From Ruminococcaceae bacterium BL-6 (GTDB taxonomy: Bacteria > Bacillota > Clostridia > Oscillospirales > Acutalibacteraceae), in NCBI GenBank assembly GCA_902810075.1, contig LR778135.1, forward strand, positions 868,001 to 932,000: DNA of 64,000 nt, written 5' to 3'. The position numbers were made by a program, and so were the translations under genes. The notes under the pieces were generated by a model. It saw nothing but the letters and a program-made list of their open reading frames with translations. It was not told the origin of the DNA and ran no database searches. Shown here piece after piece: positions 52,337 through 60,259 of this stretch. The first letter of the stretch is position 1; every line of letters starts with the position of its first letter.

Positions 52337-52498
52337 AGGCCTTGTTTGAAAAATAAAAAACGACGGATTTTCGAGATAAAATTGTGCCGAACAAGGAAAA
52401 AAGCGCAGGAATCCTTTCCGGATTCCGAGCATTTTTGACGCTGGGCGGCGCAATTTTATCCGAAACAGACTAGTTCCTTGATTCTTCAGACGAGGCCT
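52337..52498 (+). repeat. MITE-like element with terminal inverted repeats
   Basis: A 162-bp non-coding element. Its left end AGGCCTTGTTTGAAAAATAA and right end (52478-52498, reading AGGCCTCGTCTGAAGAATCA in reverse) match at about 17 of 21 positions. Internal sequence also contains AT-rich stems. A half copy is at 31765-31818 in element 2. Confidence 0.75.
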
Positions 52499-52556
52499 GT
52501 ATTATCGTTGTATTTTGTCGGTGATCGCGAACTTTCAAAAAAGGAGGATTCAAAAA

Positions 52557-52715
52557 ATGAAGAAGTATGTTTGCACCGCCTGCGGCTATGTGTACGATCC
52601 CGCGGTGGGGGATCCGGACAACGGAGTCGCCCCCGGCACCGCTTTTGAAAACCTTCCGGATGACTGGACCTGCCCCGAATGCGGAGCCAGCAAGGACCTT
52701 TTCAGACCCGAATAA
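52557..52715 (+). CDS. Rubredoxin
   Basis: A 52-residue rubredoxin with both iron ligand pairs, [10 protein letters not shown] and [11 protein letters not shown]. It carries electrons to the flavodiiron protein encoded 36 bp downstream. AAGGAGG lies 9 bases before the ATG. This pair removes oxygen or nitric oxide in anaerobes. Confidence 0.96.
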   Translation: MKKYVCTACGYVYDPAVGDPDNGVAPGTAFENLPDDWTCPECGASKDLFRPE

Positions 52716-52751
52716 TCGCGGCAGAAGTTTGAAAGAGGGTTGCAAAAATCA

Positions 52752-53945
52752 ATGGGCACAAAAAAGCTTTCGGAAAACATCTACTCGGTCGGCGTGCTCA
52801 ATCCGGGGATGCGCGTGTTCGACATCATTATGGAGGCCCCGTACGGCACCAGCTATAACGCCTACCTGATCACCGGGGAAAAGAATGTCCTGCTGGATAC
52901 GGTGCATCTGGATTACTTCGGGGAATACCTGGAAAATATTCAGAGCGTTGTGGATGTTTCCAAAATCGATTATCTGATCATGAACCACACGGAGCCGGAT
53001 CATTCCGGCAGCGTGGCCAAGCTGCTCGAGCTCAATCCGAATCTGGTGGTCTACTGCACCATGGCGGCGAAGAAATATCTTTCCGCCATTACAAACCGCG
53101 ACTTCCAGTGCCACGTCATCAAAAACGGCGAGACGCTGGAGCTCGGCGGCAGGGCGCTCCGGTTTATCGCCGCGCCGCTTCTGCACTGGCCCGATTCCAT
53201 GTTCACGTGGGATGAAAAGAGCGGGACGCTGTTTACCTGCGATTTTCTGGGGACGCATTTCTGCGAACCGACCATGATGGACACCGGCGTTCATTATCCG
53301 GACAAGTACTGGGAGCAGTTCCGTCATTATTTCGACTGCATTTTCGCCCCGTTCAAGCCTTATGTGCTGAGCGGGCTTGACAAAATCAGGGATCTGCCGG
53401 TGAAGCTGGTTTGCCCGAGCCACGGCCCGTGCCTTACGTCGAACATCGAAAAGACGCAGAAGCTTTACCGCGAATGGAGCGCGCCGCAGGCGCGGGAGAA
53501 AAAGCGGGCGGCAGTCCTTTACGCCTCGGCCTACGGCTGTACGACGCAGCTTGCGCGGGCGGCCTATGAGGAGCTGAAACAGGATCCGAATCTGGAGGTC
53601 AGGCTGATCGACATCGTCTACACGCCGCTGGAAGAGTCGGTGGCAGCCGCGAACGAGGCGGATGCCCTGCTGATCGGTTCCTGCACGATCAACCGCGACG
53701 CGCCCAAGATCGTCTGGGATGTGCTCTCCGGAATCGACGCGATCAACGTGTACCGCAAATCGGCCGGCGCGTTCGGCGCCTACGGCTGGAGCGGCGAGGC
53801 GGTCGGCATGATGAAATCCCGGCTGGAACACTTGAAATACAGCTTCGTGGACGACGGGGTGCGGGTGAATTTTACCCCGACGCCATCCGACCTTGCCCAA
53901 ATGAAGAAATACGCCAGAAGCGTTGCGGACGAAATTGAGCCGTAA
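52752..53945 (+). CDS. Flavodiiron protein (FprA-like oxygen/NO reductase)
   Basis: A 397-residue protein. The N-terminal lactamase-fold domain has the diiron motif HTEPDHSGSV, later AAPLLHWPDSMFTW, DFLGTHF and SHGP; the C-terminal flavodoxin domain (about 250-397) starts AAVLYASAYGCT and has GSCTINRDAP and YGWSGEAVG. It reduces O2 to water or NO to N2O with electrons from the rubredoxin upstream. The ATG at 52752 is chosen; GAGGG lies 13 bases upstream, a rather long gap. Confidence 0.93.
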   Translation: MGTKKLSENIYSVGVLNPGMRVFDIIMEAPYGTSYNAYLITGEKNVLLDTVHLDYFGEYLENIQSVVDVSKIDYLIMNHTEPDHSGSVAKLLELNPNLVVYCTMAAKKYLSAITNRDFQCHVIKNGETLELGGRALRFIAAPLLHWPDSMFTWDEKSGTLFTCDFLGTHFCEPTMMDTGVHYPDKYWEQFRHYFDCIFAPFKPYVLSGLDKIRDLPVKLVCPSHGPCLTSNIEKTQKLYREWSAPQAREKKRAAVLYASAYGCTTQLARAAYEELKQDPNLEVRLIDIVYTPLEESVAAANEADALLIGSCTINRDAPKIVWDVLSGIDAINVYRKSAGAFGAYGWSGEAVGMMKSRLEHLKYSFVDDGVRVNFTPTPSDLAQMKKYARSVADEIEP

Positions 53946-53966
53946 AACAAAAGCAGAACGGAAAAG

Positions 53967-54019
53967 AAGGGGCCGCGGCCTTTTTACCTGAGATGGTAAG
54001 AAGCCCGCGGCCCCTTTTT
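53967..54019 (+). terminator. Terminator after the FprA-like gene
   Basis: AAGGGGCCGCGG pairs with CCGCGGCCCCTT with inner TTTTTACC/GGTAAGAA pairing, then TTT. Confidence 0.88.
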
Positions 54020-54128
54020 GCGGGTTAAATGGAGTGACATGGGCCGGAAGCAATGGGAGGCCGCAGAGCGGCAGCGGGAAGCGCACATGAAACAATGGTT
54101 TCAAATTCTGCAAAATTCATAAAAAGGA

Positions 54129-54157
54129 TTGCACTTCGGGTGGAATTGCAGTATAAT
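54129..54157 (+). promoter_or_regulatory. Strong promoter of a candidate ncRNA
   Basis: TTGCAC, 17 bases, TATAAT. It is followed by a GC-rich stem-loop series and no convincing coding frame. Confidence 0.65.
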
Positions 54158-54163
54158 TTGAAA

Positions 54164-54315
54164 GCAGGGCACGGGAAAAATGCGGCGTGAAGACTGAGGT
54201 TCCCAAATGTGTCTTTGATCCCTTACGGAAAGGGCGGCGGGAATTTTCGGGGAAGACTGCCCCGAAAAGCCCGGTTTGTTTTCCGCAAGGAACGCAGGCG
54301 GCGGCCTGCGCTTTT
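54164..54315 (+). ncRNA. Candidate structured RNA between fprA and the ABC-2 operon
   Basis: A predicted 150-nt transcript holds five successive hairpins: AAGAC/GTCTT, CCCTT/AAGGG, CGGG-TTTTCGGGG with CCCCGAAAA-CCCG (54240-54273), TTCC/GGAA, and the terminator CGCAGGC/GCCTGCG followed by TTTTT (54293-54315). Open frames here lack ribosome sites and resemble nothing known. I could not match it to 6S RNA, SRP RNA, tmRNA or a riboswitch class. Two further hairpins lie downstream (54334-54365 and 54406-54449). Confidence 0.5.
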
Positions 54316-54405
54316 TGGGTATGGAGGAAAGGGAAAAGGGCGGCCGGAAATTGTCCGGCCGCCTTTCCGTATGCGGATTCCTCCGCTTTTACGAGGGCCG
54401 CAAAA

Positions 54406-54455
54406 AGAGGGCTCCCGCCGCGTTCCGTTTTCGGCGGCGGGAGCCCTCTTCCTTT
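54406..54455. terminator. Bidirectional terminator of the ABC-2 operon
   Basis: A long stem (GAGGGCTCCCGCCG with CGGCGGGAGCCCTC) has T-rich flanks on both strands; on the reverse strand TTTTT follows directly. It ends the permease operon. Confidence 0.82.
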
Positions 54456-54466
54456 TTATGCAGAGG

Positions 54467-56407
54467 TCAGGAATTGAATTTGATCCATCCGTTGTCCTCT
54501 ATGAATTTTTTCGCCTTGGGGAAAAACCGATCCGCGTTCAGCTGATAATAATAAATATTATTCAGGCTGACCTCGCCGGAGTAATTGCCGATCTCTTCCC
54601 GCAGGGGCGTGCCCTCGGCGGGAACCGCCGGCTTCAGATCCAGCTGGATCGAGACGCCGCCGCCCTTCTGGTCGCCGGGATCCGTTGACGGCTTGGCGTT
54701 CAGCGTGTCCTCGCGCAGCGCTTCGATCAGCTCCTGAATTTTGGCGCGGTCCGGGACGATGGTCGTGCCTTCGCCGCCGTTTTCAGGGATCAGGGTGACT
54801 GATTTGACGAAATCCGGGGTAAGGTAGAAAATCGGGTCCCCGGTCGACCGGAACTCTTTGTCCGTCTGCAGCGATTCCATCAGGCCGTTCAGCTTTTCCT
54901 GAGTTTTGTCGTCGGCCAGTTCGTGCACCGTGTGAAAGGGATAGGAGCGGTCCACGGTAGTCCCATCCTGCAGGTGGTAGGTAAACGTAACGCCGTTGGT
55001 GGAAAAGGGGCTGACCCGGTACGGATACCCCGCTCCCCGTATCGCGGAGACCAGTTCTTTATGGTAGGAAACCGCCTTTTGGACGGAGGCCGGATTCTTC
55101 AGCTCGCGCTGCACCCGGGCGACCTTCTCTTTATGATCCTTGCTCCAGACGGTGAATTCCGTATTCTGAAAATTTCCGTTGTAACCGGAAGAGGAAAAGA
55201 CGATATCCGACACGTTGATTTCCACTGACGTGACACGGCTGGCGGTCGGGATGCGGGTATCGAACCCGAAAGCGCCCGTCGCCAGAATCCCGTAGTACAC
55301 CGCGAAGGCCACAAGGAAAACCCCGTAGCAGACGAAGCTGCGTTTCAGCCCCTTGAAGCCGCGCCCGTAGACCGCTTCCGCGATGATGTGGGCCGCAAGG
55401 GAGCCGGCCAGCAGGCCGACCCAGAAGCTCGCGTCGCTGTTCAGCGCGGAAAAGAAGATCAGCGCGCAGGCAAACCCGGCCGCACCGGTCGCGATGAAGC
55501 GGATGAAGATTTTCGGCAGCGGGAACGCAAAATTGCTTTCCGCGCATTCGCTCTTCCTTTTGCGGTACAGGACCACGGTGACCACGGCCATCACGGCGGC
55601 GAGGAACACCCACCAGACCACAAAGGCCGGCCCGAACGAGCCGAATTCGATTCCCGCTTCTCCCGGAACGAAATAGATGAACGCCGCCGCGAACGGCGAA
55701 AGCGCCGTCGTCACCACCGAGCCGAGCAGATTTTTTACCATCAGGCCCGGCAGAAGCATCCCCGCGACCATTCTGGCCAGCACGATCAGCAGGGGATAGG
55801 TGACGCTGATGACCACGATGGAGATCACCATGTCGAACGTGGTGCCGCTGCATACCGCCATCAGCGTGGAAAACAGGAAGCAGACCACCGAGATGAACAG
55901 GATCCAGGCGAACGCCTTGCCGAGGTAGGGGAGATACTGCGCCGCATCCAGCCCGAAATAGAGGCAGAGAAGAAGCGAAACCAAAAAGGAAACCGCGAGC
56001 GGCACCGCCAGCATCACCACGCCGGCCAGAAAGCGGCCGCCCAAAAGCGGGCCACGCCCGACCGGCAGGGAGTGGAACAGGTCCACGCTGCGCTTCTGGT
56101 GCATGTATCCGTACAGCAGCACCGAAAGGATGATGACGAGCAACAGCGAAAGCGGAAGAACCAGCAGGGGAAAGACCAGGCGCGCGCAGGCGGAAAACAC
56201 GTCGTTCAGGTCGATCGTATAGCCGTTTGCCGGCAGCAGGTCGCGGTTTGTCTTCGCGTTGTTCAGCGCGAGAAAAAGGATCAGCGGCATCGCCATAAAG
56301 TTCAGCCCGGTGAAAAGCCCCATCAGGCCGAGCCGCTTTTTCACGCTCCACCCGAATATGGCGCGGATTTCCCCCGCCGGTTTATTTGAGGATATTGTCG
56401 ATGTCAT
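54467..56407 (-). CDS. ABC-2-type permease with large extracytoplasmic domain
   Basis: A 646-residue membrane protein. The N-terminal 390 residues contain about ten hydrophobic segments (e.g. LVFPLLVLPLSLLLVIILSVLLYG) with the loop MHQKRSVDLFHSLPVGR typical of YtrC/DUF6449-type permeases; the rest is a soluble domain outside the membrane. It overlaps the ATPase gene by 26 bases and its ribosome site is GGAGGTGG. Third gene of a YtrA-YtrB-like operon, which in Bacillus responds to cell-wall stress. Confidence 0.82.
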   Translation of the reverse strand: MTSTISSNKPAGEIRAIFGWSVKKRLGLMGLFTGLNFMAMPLILFLALNNAKTNRDLLPANGYTIDLNDVFSACARLVFPLLVLPLSLLLVIILSVLLYGYMHQKRSVDLFHSLPVGRGPLLGGRFLAGVVMLAVPLAVSFLVSLLLCLYFGLDAAQYLPYLGKAFAWILFISVVCFLFSTLMAVCSGTTFDMVISIVVISVTYPLLIVLARMVAGMLLPGLMVKNLLGSVVTTALSPFAAAFIYFVPGEAGIEFGSFGPAFVVWWVFLAAVMAVVTVVLYRKRKSECAESNFAFPLPKIFIRFIATGAAGFACALIFFSALNSDASFWVGLLAGSLAAHIIAEAVYGRGFKGLKRSFVCYGVFLVAFAVYYGILATGAFGFDTRIPTASRVTSVEINVSDIVFSSSGYNGNFQNTEFTVWSKDHKEKVARVQRELKNPASVQKAVSYHKELVSAIRGAGYPYRVSPFSTNGVTFTYHLQDGTTVDRSYPFHTVHELADDKTQEKLNGLMESLQTDKEFRSTGDPIFYLTPDFVKSVTLIPENGGEGTTIVPDRAKIQELIEALREDTLNAKPSTDPGDQKGGGVSIQLDLKPAVPAEGTPLREEIGNYSGEVSLNNIYYYQLNADRFFPKAKKFIEDNGWIKFNS

Positions 56408-57281
56408 AGCCGGCCACCTCCATTTCACTGATAAAGACTTCCTCCAGCGTCAGGGGAAGCACCTCGATAAATACGGGATTCAGCCGATTCAGCTTTTCCA
56501 GGATCTCGTCCCGCCTGCCGCGGATCACCAGGTTGACCAGGGAGCCCTGGATTTTCGACTGGATGACGTCGAGCCCTTCGAACGCTTCGGGCGAGGGTAT
56601 CGGCTTCAGGATCGCCTGCACCCGGTGGATGCCGAGCTTCAGCGAATCGAGCTCGCGCTCGAACAGGATGCCGCCCTTGTGCAGCAGGCCCACGTGGTCG
56701 CACAGGTCCTCCAGCTCCCGCAGGTTGTGGCTCGCGATCACGACCGTCATGCCGCGCTCCGAAACCTCGCTGGAAAGCAGCTTTTTCAGAAGCTGGCGCA
56801 TCACGGGGTCCAGCCCGTCGAAGATCTCATCCAGGAACAGGTAGTCGGGCCGGGTGGAAAGCGCCGTGATCAGCGCCGCCTGCCGCTGCATCCCCTTGCT
56901 CATGTTGATGATCTTCGACGTGCGGTCCAGCGGAAAGATGGAGCACAGCTCCAGGTACCGTTTTTGGTCCCAGTTCCGGTAGATACCGGCGTAAAAATCG
57001 GCCATGTCGTCAAGACTGGCCTGCGCGAAAAAGTACGGATAATCCGAAATGAAAAACAGGCGGTTTTTTACCCTGCTGTTTTCAAACGGCGTTTCCCCGT
57101 CGATCTCCGCCTGCCCGCCGTCCGCCCGGTAGACGCCCGAAAGCGTGCGCAGAAGGGTGGATTTTCCCGCGCCGTTGCTGCCCACAAGGCCGAACACCGA
57201 ACCGCCGCCGATGGTAAAGGAAATTTCATTCAGCGCAACCGCCGAACCGAATTTTTTCAGAAGGGATTTTACTTCAATCAT
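56382..57281 (-). CDS. ABC transporter ATPase (YtrB-like)
   Basis: A 299-residue ATPase: Walker A GSNGAGKST, a signature MSKGMQRQAALITAL (degenerate, as usual in this subgroup), Walker B YLFLDEIFDGLD and H-loop ASHNLRELEDLCD. The C-terminal third is an extra regulatory part. It overlaps the GntR gene by four bases and pairs with the following permease. Confidence 0.87.
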   Translation of the reverse strand: MIEVKSLLKKFGSAVALNEISFTIGGGSVFGLVGSNGAGKSTLLRTLSGVYRADGGQAEIDGETPFENSRVKNRLFFISDYPYFFAQASLDDMADFYAGIYRNWDQKRYLELCSIFPLDRTSKIINMSKGMQRQAALITALSTRPDYLFLDEIFDGLDPVMRQLLKKLLSSEVSERGMTVVIASHNLRELEDLCDHVGLLHKGGILFERELDSLKLGIHRVQAILKPIPSPEAFEGLDVIQSKIQGSLVNLVIRGRRDEILEKLNRLNPVFIEVLPLTLEEVFISEMEVAGYDIDNILK

Positions 57282-57664
57282 TTCACTGGCTTCCTCCCGT
57301 TAAAATAAGTTTCGATCCGCTCGAGCATTTCCGGCTTCGTGACCCCGCAGTCGCCCGCGCCGCGGATGGCTTCGTCCAGCTTCTCCACGGCCATGGTCCG
57401 CTGCTGGGAAAGAGCAGACACATCCGACGCGATGAAAGAACCCTTTCCGGGAACCGAGTAGATGATCCCGTCGCGTTCCAGCAAACGGTAGGCTTTCTGC
57501 ACCGTATTCGGATTCACCCCCAGTTCCAGGGCGAGCGAGCGCACCGAAGGCAGCTGGGCATTGGCGTCAAGGCCGCCCAGCGCAGACATTTTGGTAATGG
57601 ATTGATAAAGCTGCTCGTAAATCGGGAGCCTGCTTTTGTAATCCAGGGAGAACATCCGGCTCAC
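57278..57664 (-). CDS. GntR-family regulator (YtrA-like)
   Basis: A 128-residue regulator with only a winged helix (LPIYEQLYQSITKMSALGGLDANAQLPSVRSLALELGVNPNTVQKAYRLLERDGIIYSVPGKGSF) and a short dimerisation tail, as in the YtrA subgroup. First gene of the operon, so it likely represses its own ABC transporter. Confidence 0.88.
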   Translation of the reverse strand: MSRMFSLDYKSRLPIYEQLYQSITKMSALGGLDANAQLPSVRSLALELGVNPNTVQKAYRLLERDGIIYSVPGKGSFIASDVSALSQQRTMAVEKLDEAIRGAGDCGVTKPEMLERIETYFNGRKPVK

Positions 57665-57755
57665 CTCACTGTTCTTACTGTATTATTTTGATTAGTACAG
57701 AAAGAATATAGCACGCCCGCTCTCCCATGTCAAGCGGAGGCGCGGGTCTTTTCGA

Positions 57756-58883
57756 TTACAGTTTTGTATTTTTTCCCTCCGGTTCCTGCCTGACGGGCGG
57801 AATGGGCTTTTTTTCCGGCTCGGGAAAAATGGAGGGAAGGATCCCCACCTGCTTGAGCACCTGGTACAGCACGAACATCAGGCTCATGTAGATCAAAATC
57901 CAAAGGTTGCCGGCGATCAGCGAAAAATAAATGGCGGCCAGCATGCACAGCGGATGGATGTGGATGGAGGCGGAAACGATTTTCGGCTCCAGCACCTGGC
58001 GGATGGCCGAGATCAGCATCCAGCAGACGACCAGCGCGGCGGCGGTAAAGTAGTTGCCCTGAAACAGATTCATCGCGGCCAGCGGGATATACACGGTGCC
58101 AGGGCCGAGCACGGGCAGGATGTCCGCGACGCCGGCGATGATGCTGAGCACCAGGGGATAGGGGATGCGCAGGATGGCGAAGACCACAAGCGTTTCCAGG
58201 AACGTGATGAAGTAAATCAGCAGATAAGAGCCGATCAGCCGCCCGCTCATGGCGACGCTGTGGCGCGAGGCCGAGCGGATATTGCTGACGGCGGAATTTG
58301 AAAGCATGGATACCGTCCGCTTTTTGATTTCCGACATATCCTTTGTAAAGAAATAGGTGGAAAACACCATGACGATGAACATGGTGAAGATGGTCGGGAG
58401 CGACGTCAGAAGGTGCAGCGCGGCGTTCAGGATGGAGGTGACCACGCCCATGCCGTTTTGCAGCAGCTTCATGAGCTGCTCCTGGTTCTGCTGAAGGAAG
58501 TCGGCGTTGATCCGGTCGGCATAGCGGCTCAGCTGGTCGAGGGCGTTGTTGAGCGGGGTCGTGACGGAGGCGGGGTCGATTGCGGAAATTTTCAGGACCA
58601 GGTTGCTGATTTCGCTGACGAGCAGGTACCCCAGCAGCACCATCAGGCCGATCAGCACGAAAAAGGCCAGCAGCGTGACAAGGGCGGAGGCAAGGCCCGG
58701 GCGCAGGTGCAGCCGGTCGCGCAGCAGGCGGATCAGCGGCTGAAGGATCAGCGCCAGCAGGAATCCCGCCAGAAACGGGAACGTGAACCGTAGGGTGATG
58801 GTGAAAAGATAAAAGGAAATCGTATAAAAGAAGAAGAAAAGAAACAGCGGCTTGAGCCGGTTCAGCTGGAATTTATCGAACAT
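57756..58883 (-). CDS. AI-2E-family membrane protein, sporulation YtvI-like
   Basis: A 375-residue membrane protein with eight hydrophobic segments and the family segments TFPFLAGFLLALILQPLI, GVADILPVLGPGTVYIPLA and PKIVSASIHIHPL. Spore formers carry this as YtvI. The C-terminal tail is Pro/Lys-rich. The ATG after GAAAGGAG is preferred; the preceding residues in the frame read back into repeats. Confidence 0.8.
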   Translation of the reverse strand: MFDKFQLNRLKPLFLFFFFYTISFYLFTITLRFTFPFLAGFLLALILQPLIRLLRDRLHLRPGLASALVTLLAFFVLIGLMVLLGYLLVSEISNLVLKISAIDPASVTTPLNNALDQLSRYADRINADFLQQNQEQLMKLLQNGMGVVTSILNAALHLLTSLPTIFTMFIVMVFSTYFFTKDMSEIKKRTVSMLSNSAVSNIRSASRHSVAMSGRLIGSYLLIYFITFLETLVVFAILRIPYPLVLSIIAGVADILPVLGPGTVYIPLAAMNLFQGNYFTAAALVVCWMLISAIRQVLEPKIVSASIHIHPLCMLAAIYFSLIAGNLWILIYMSLMFVLYQVLKQVGILPSIFPEPEKKPIPPVRQEPEGKNTKL

Positions 58884-59086
58884 GAAGCCACTCCTTTCTC
58901 TGTTTTCCTTTTCTTCAAAGTGATTACGATACAAAGCGATGATTGACCGCGGCGTCCCGAAATATGCCGGAGAACTCGAATTGAAAGACTGCGATCGGAA
59001 GTTTTGGTCGAGCTTTTTCAAAAGTTTGCGGGGTTTGGGGCAGCCCCCCAAGGCCTGAAATACAACGGTAAACGCAGGAGGGGGAG

Positions 59087-59115
59087 CACAAACAGTCCGC
59101 CGGACTGTTTGTGCG
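59087..59115. other. Strong hairpin in the region before the YtvI-like gene
   Basis: GCACAAACAGTCCG pairs with CGGACTGTTTGTGC. There is no T run on either side. It lies in the 507-bp gap (58884-59390) that otherwise holds the tandem 59-bp repeats and the XRE terminator. Confidence 0.7.
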
Positions 59116-59149
59116 TGGGGAAACCCTCGGCGGGGGTTTCTTCACGTTC

Positions 59150-59337
59150 CAATGTTCTCTCAGGCGTCGGAAGCTCTGCTTCCGCTAACGCCGTGAGGTT
59201 ATTATAACATGATGATGGCAAGTTACAAGTCCGCTTTAAAGCGGAAAAATTTCCGAATGCGCTAAGCTTATCATGTTTCAATGTTCTCTCAGGCGTCGGA
59301 AGCTCTGCTTCCGCTAACGCCGTGAGGTTATTATAAC
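59150..59337 (-). repeat. Two direct 59-bp repeats, each a promoter box plus hairpin
   Basis: Copies 59150-59208 and 59279-59337 are identical over 59 bp. On the reverse strand each begins GTTATAATAACC and contains a stem (GGAAGC with GCTTCC, flanked by GGCGT/ACGCC). Each TATAAT has a -35 at the right distance in unique sequence: TTGACG with 17 bases for the first, TTGTAA with 16 for the second. They look like two tandem copies of a short transcribed hairpin. Confidence 0.6.
59201..59228 (-). promoter_or_regulatory. Promoter of second 59-bp repeat
   Basis: Reverse strand TTGTAA, 16 bases, TATAAT. Confidence 0.45.
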
Positions 59338-59358
59338 GCAAAAACGGCGTTCCGTCAA
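59330..59358 (-). promoter_or_regulatory. Promoter of first 59-bp repeat
   Basis: Reverse strand TTGACG, 17 bases, TATAAT. The -35 box lies within the terminator hairpin of the XRE gene. Confidence 0.5.
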
Positions 59359-59383
59359 AGAAAAAACGGAACGCCGAATTTTG
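59342..59383 (-). terminator. Terminator after the XRE regulator
   Basis: On the reverse strand CGGCGTTCCGT pairs with ACGGAACGCCG, followed by TTTTTG. Confidence 0.85.
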
Positions 59384-59390
59384 TGGCCGA

Positions 59391-59648
59391 TCAGTCTTCT
59401 TTTCCCAGCAGCCAGTCGACCGAAACGTTCAGAATGTTCGATAGGGCCGCGAGTTCGAAATCGGTGACGTAGCGGATTTGCCCCTCCAGTTTTGATAATC
59501 CCGACGCGTTCATGTCCACGCCGTTTACCTGAAGCTGAGCCAAAAGCTCCTTCTGCTTCATACCTTGATTTTTTCGCGCAGCTTCGACACGGGATCCGAC
59601 TAAATTGCGGTTGCCAAGCGCTTGTTTGCGTAATCTCAATTCTTCCAT
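59391..59648 (-). CDS. XRE-family helix-turn-helix regulator
   Basis: An 85-residue protein with an HTH_XRE domain: VGSRVEAARKNQGMKQKELLAQL, then ASGLSKLEGQIRYVTDFELAALSNILNVSVDWLLGKED. No other domain. It is read towards the 59-bp repeats and is followed by its own terminator. Small stand-alone XRE proteins regulate nearby or element genes; the target is unknown. Confidence 0.85.
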   Translation of the reverse strand: MEELRLRKQALGNRNLVGSRVEAARKNQGMKQKELLAQLQVNGVDMNASGLSKLEGQIRYVTDFELAALSNILNVSVDWLLGKED

Positions 59649-59909
59649 CTCCCCGAATGATATTGCCGGTTGAGCCCGGCATAAAATGAATCAGTTGATC
59701 TTTGCTGAAACGAGTGAAAAATCCGCATCCAATCTAGTCCTGCAAATTCAAAAGCAAAACGGAATCGTTGACATATGGCCAGAACATGATATATTATAAT
59801 AGCATTATACGAAAAAAGCAATAAAAAGATAGAAATCCTTGTCGATTATCCGTTCAAATTGTCACTTATGACCATAAAATGGAAAGAAAGGCAGGAAATG
59901 AAAAATAGA

Positions 59910-59938
59910 TTGTTATTTCGGCGGTTTATTGCTATAAT
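59910..59938 (+). promoter_or_regulatory. Promoter upstream of nicotinate phosphoribosyltransferase
   Basis: TTGTTA, 17 bases, TATAAT. The leader to the start codon is about 315 nt, GC-rich and full of stems but without a recognised riboswitch. A second promoter-like pair (TTGACA, 16 bases, TATATT) is at 59768-59795. The rest of the 610-bp gap is AT-rich and shows nothing else. Confidence 0.6.
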
Positions 59939-60259
59939 AATATAATAATACCCAAAGACGGATCTTCGCGGGTGGAAAAGGGCTTTTCGTCCGTTGCACG
60001 CGGCCCGTCTGAAAGCGGCGGCCTTTTGCGGGGCTTGCCCCGGAAGGGGGCGACGGCTTTTTCCGGCCCGGCTGCCGCCCGCTTTTCTTGTTGGGTTTTC
60101 CGTTCGCGTGAAACGGAACCGTTTGTTCCTGCGGCTTTTCTTTGGGAAAACTGTTCCGCTGCAGCTGACGGCGCGGCTCTCTGCTTCCTTTTCATAATAT
60201 GCATCAGGGTGAAAGAGAGATTATGCCGCAGATTGATTGATTTTAAGAGGTGGAAAGAA

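Noticed and set aside
54164..54315. 6S or SRP RNA
   Set aside because: No long closing stem with a central bubble and no SRP tetraloop domain was found; left as an unassigned candidate.
54187..54688. Overlapping forward frames after fprA
   Set aside because: They cross several terminator hairpins, lack ribosome sites, and one enters the opposite-strand permease gene.
59018..59341. 107-residue reverse frame with repeated NNLTALAEAELPTPERTL
   Set aside because: The repeated peptide is a translation of the two 59-bp promoter-hairpin repeats; no ribosome site.
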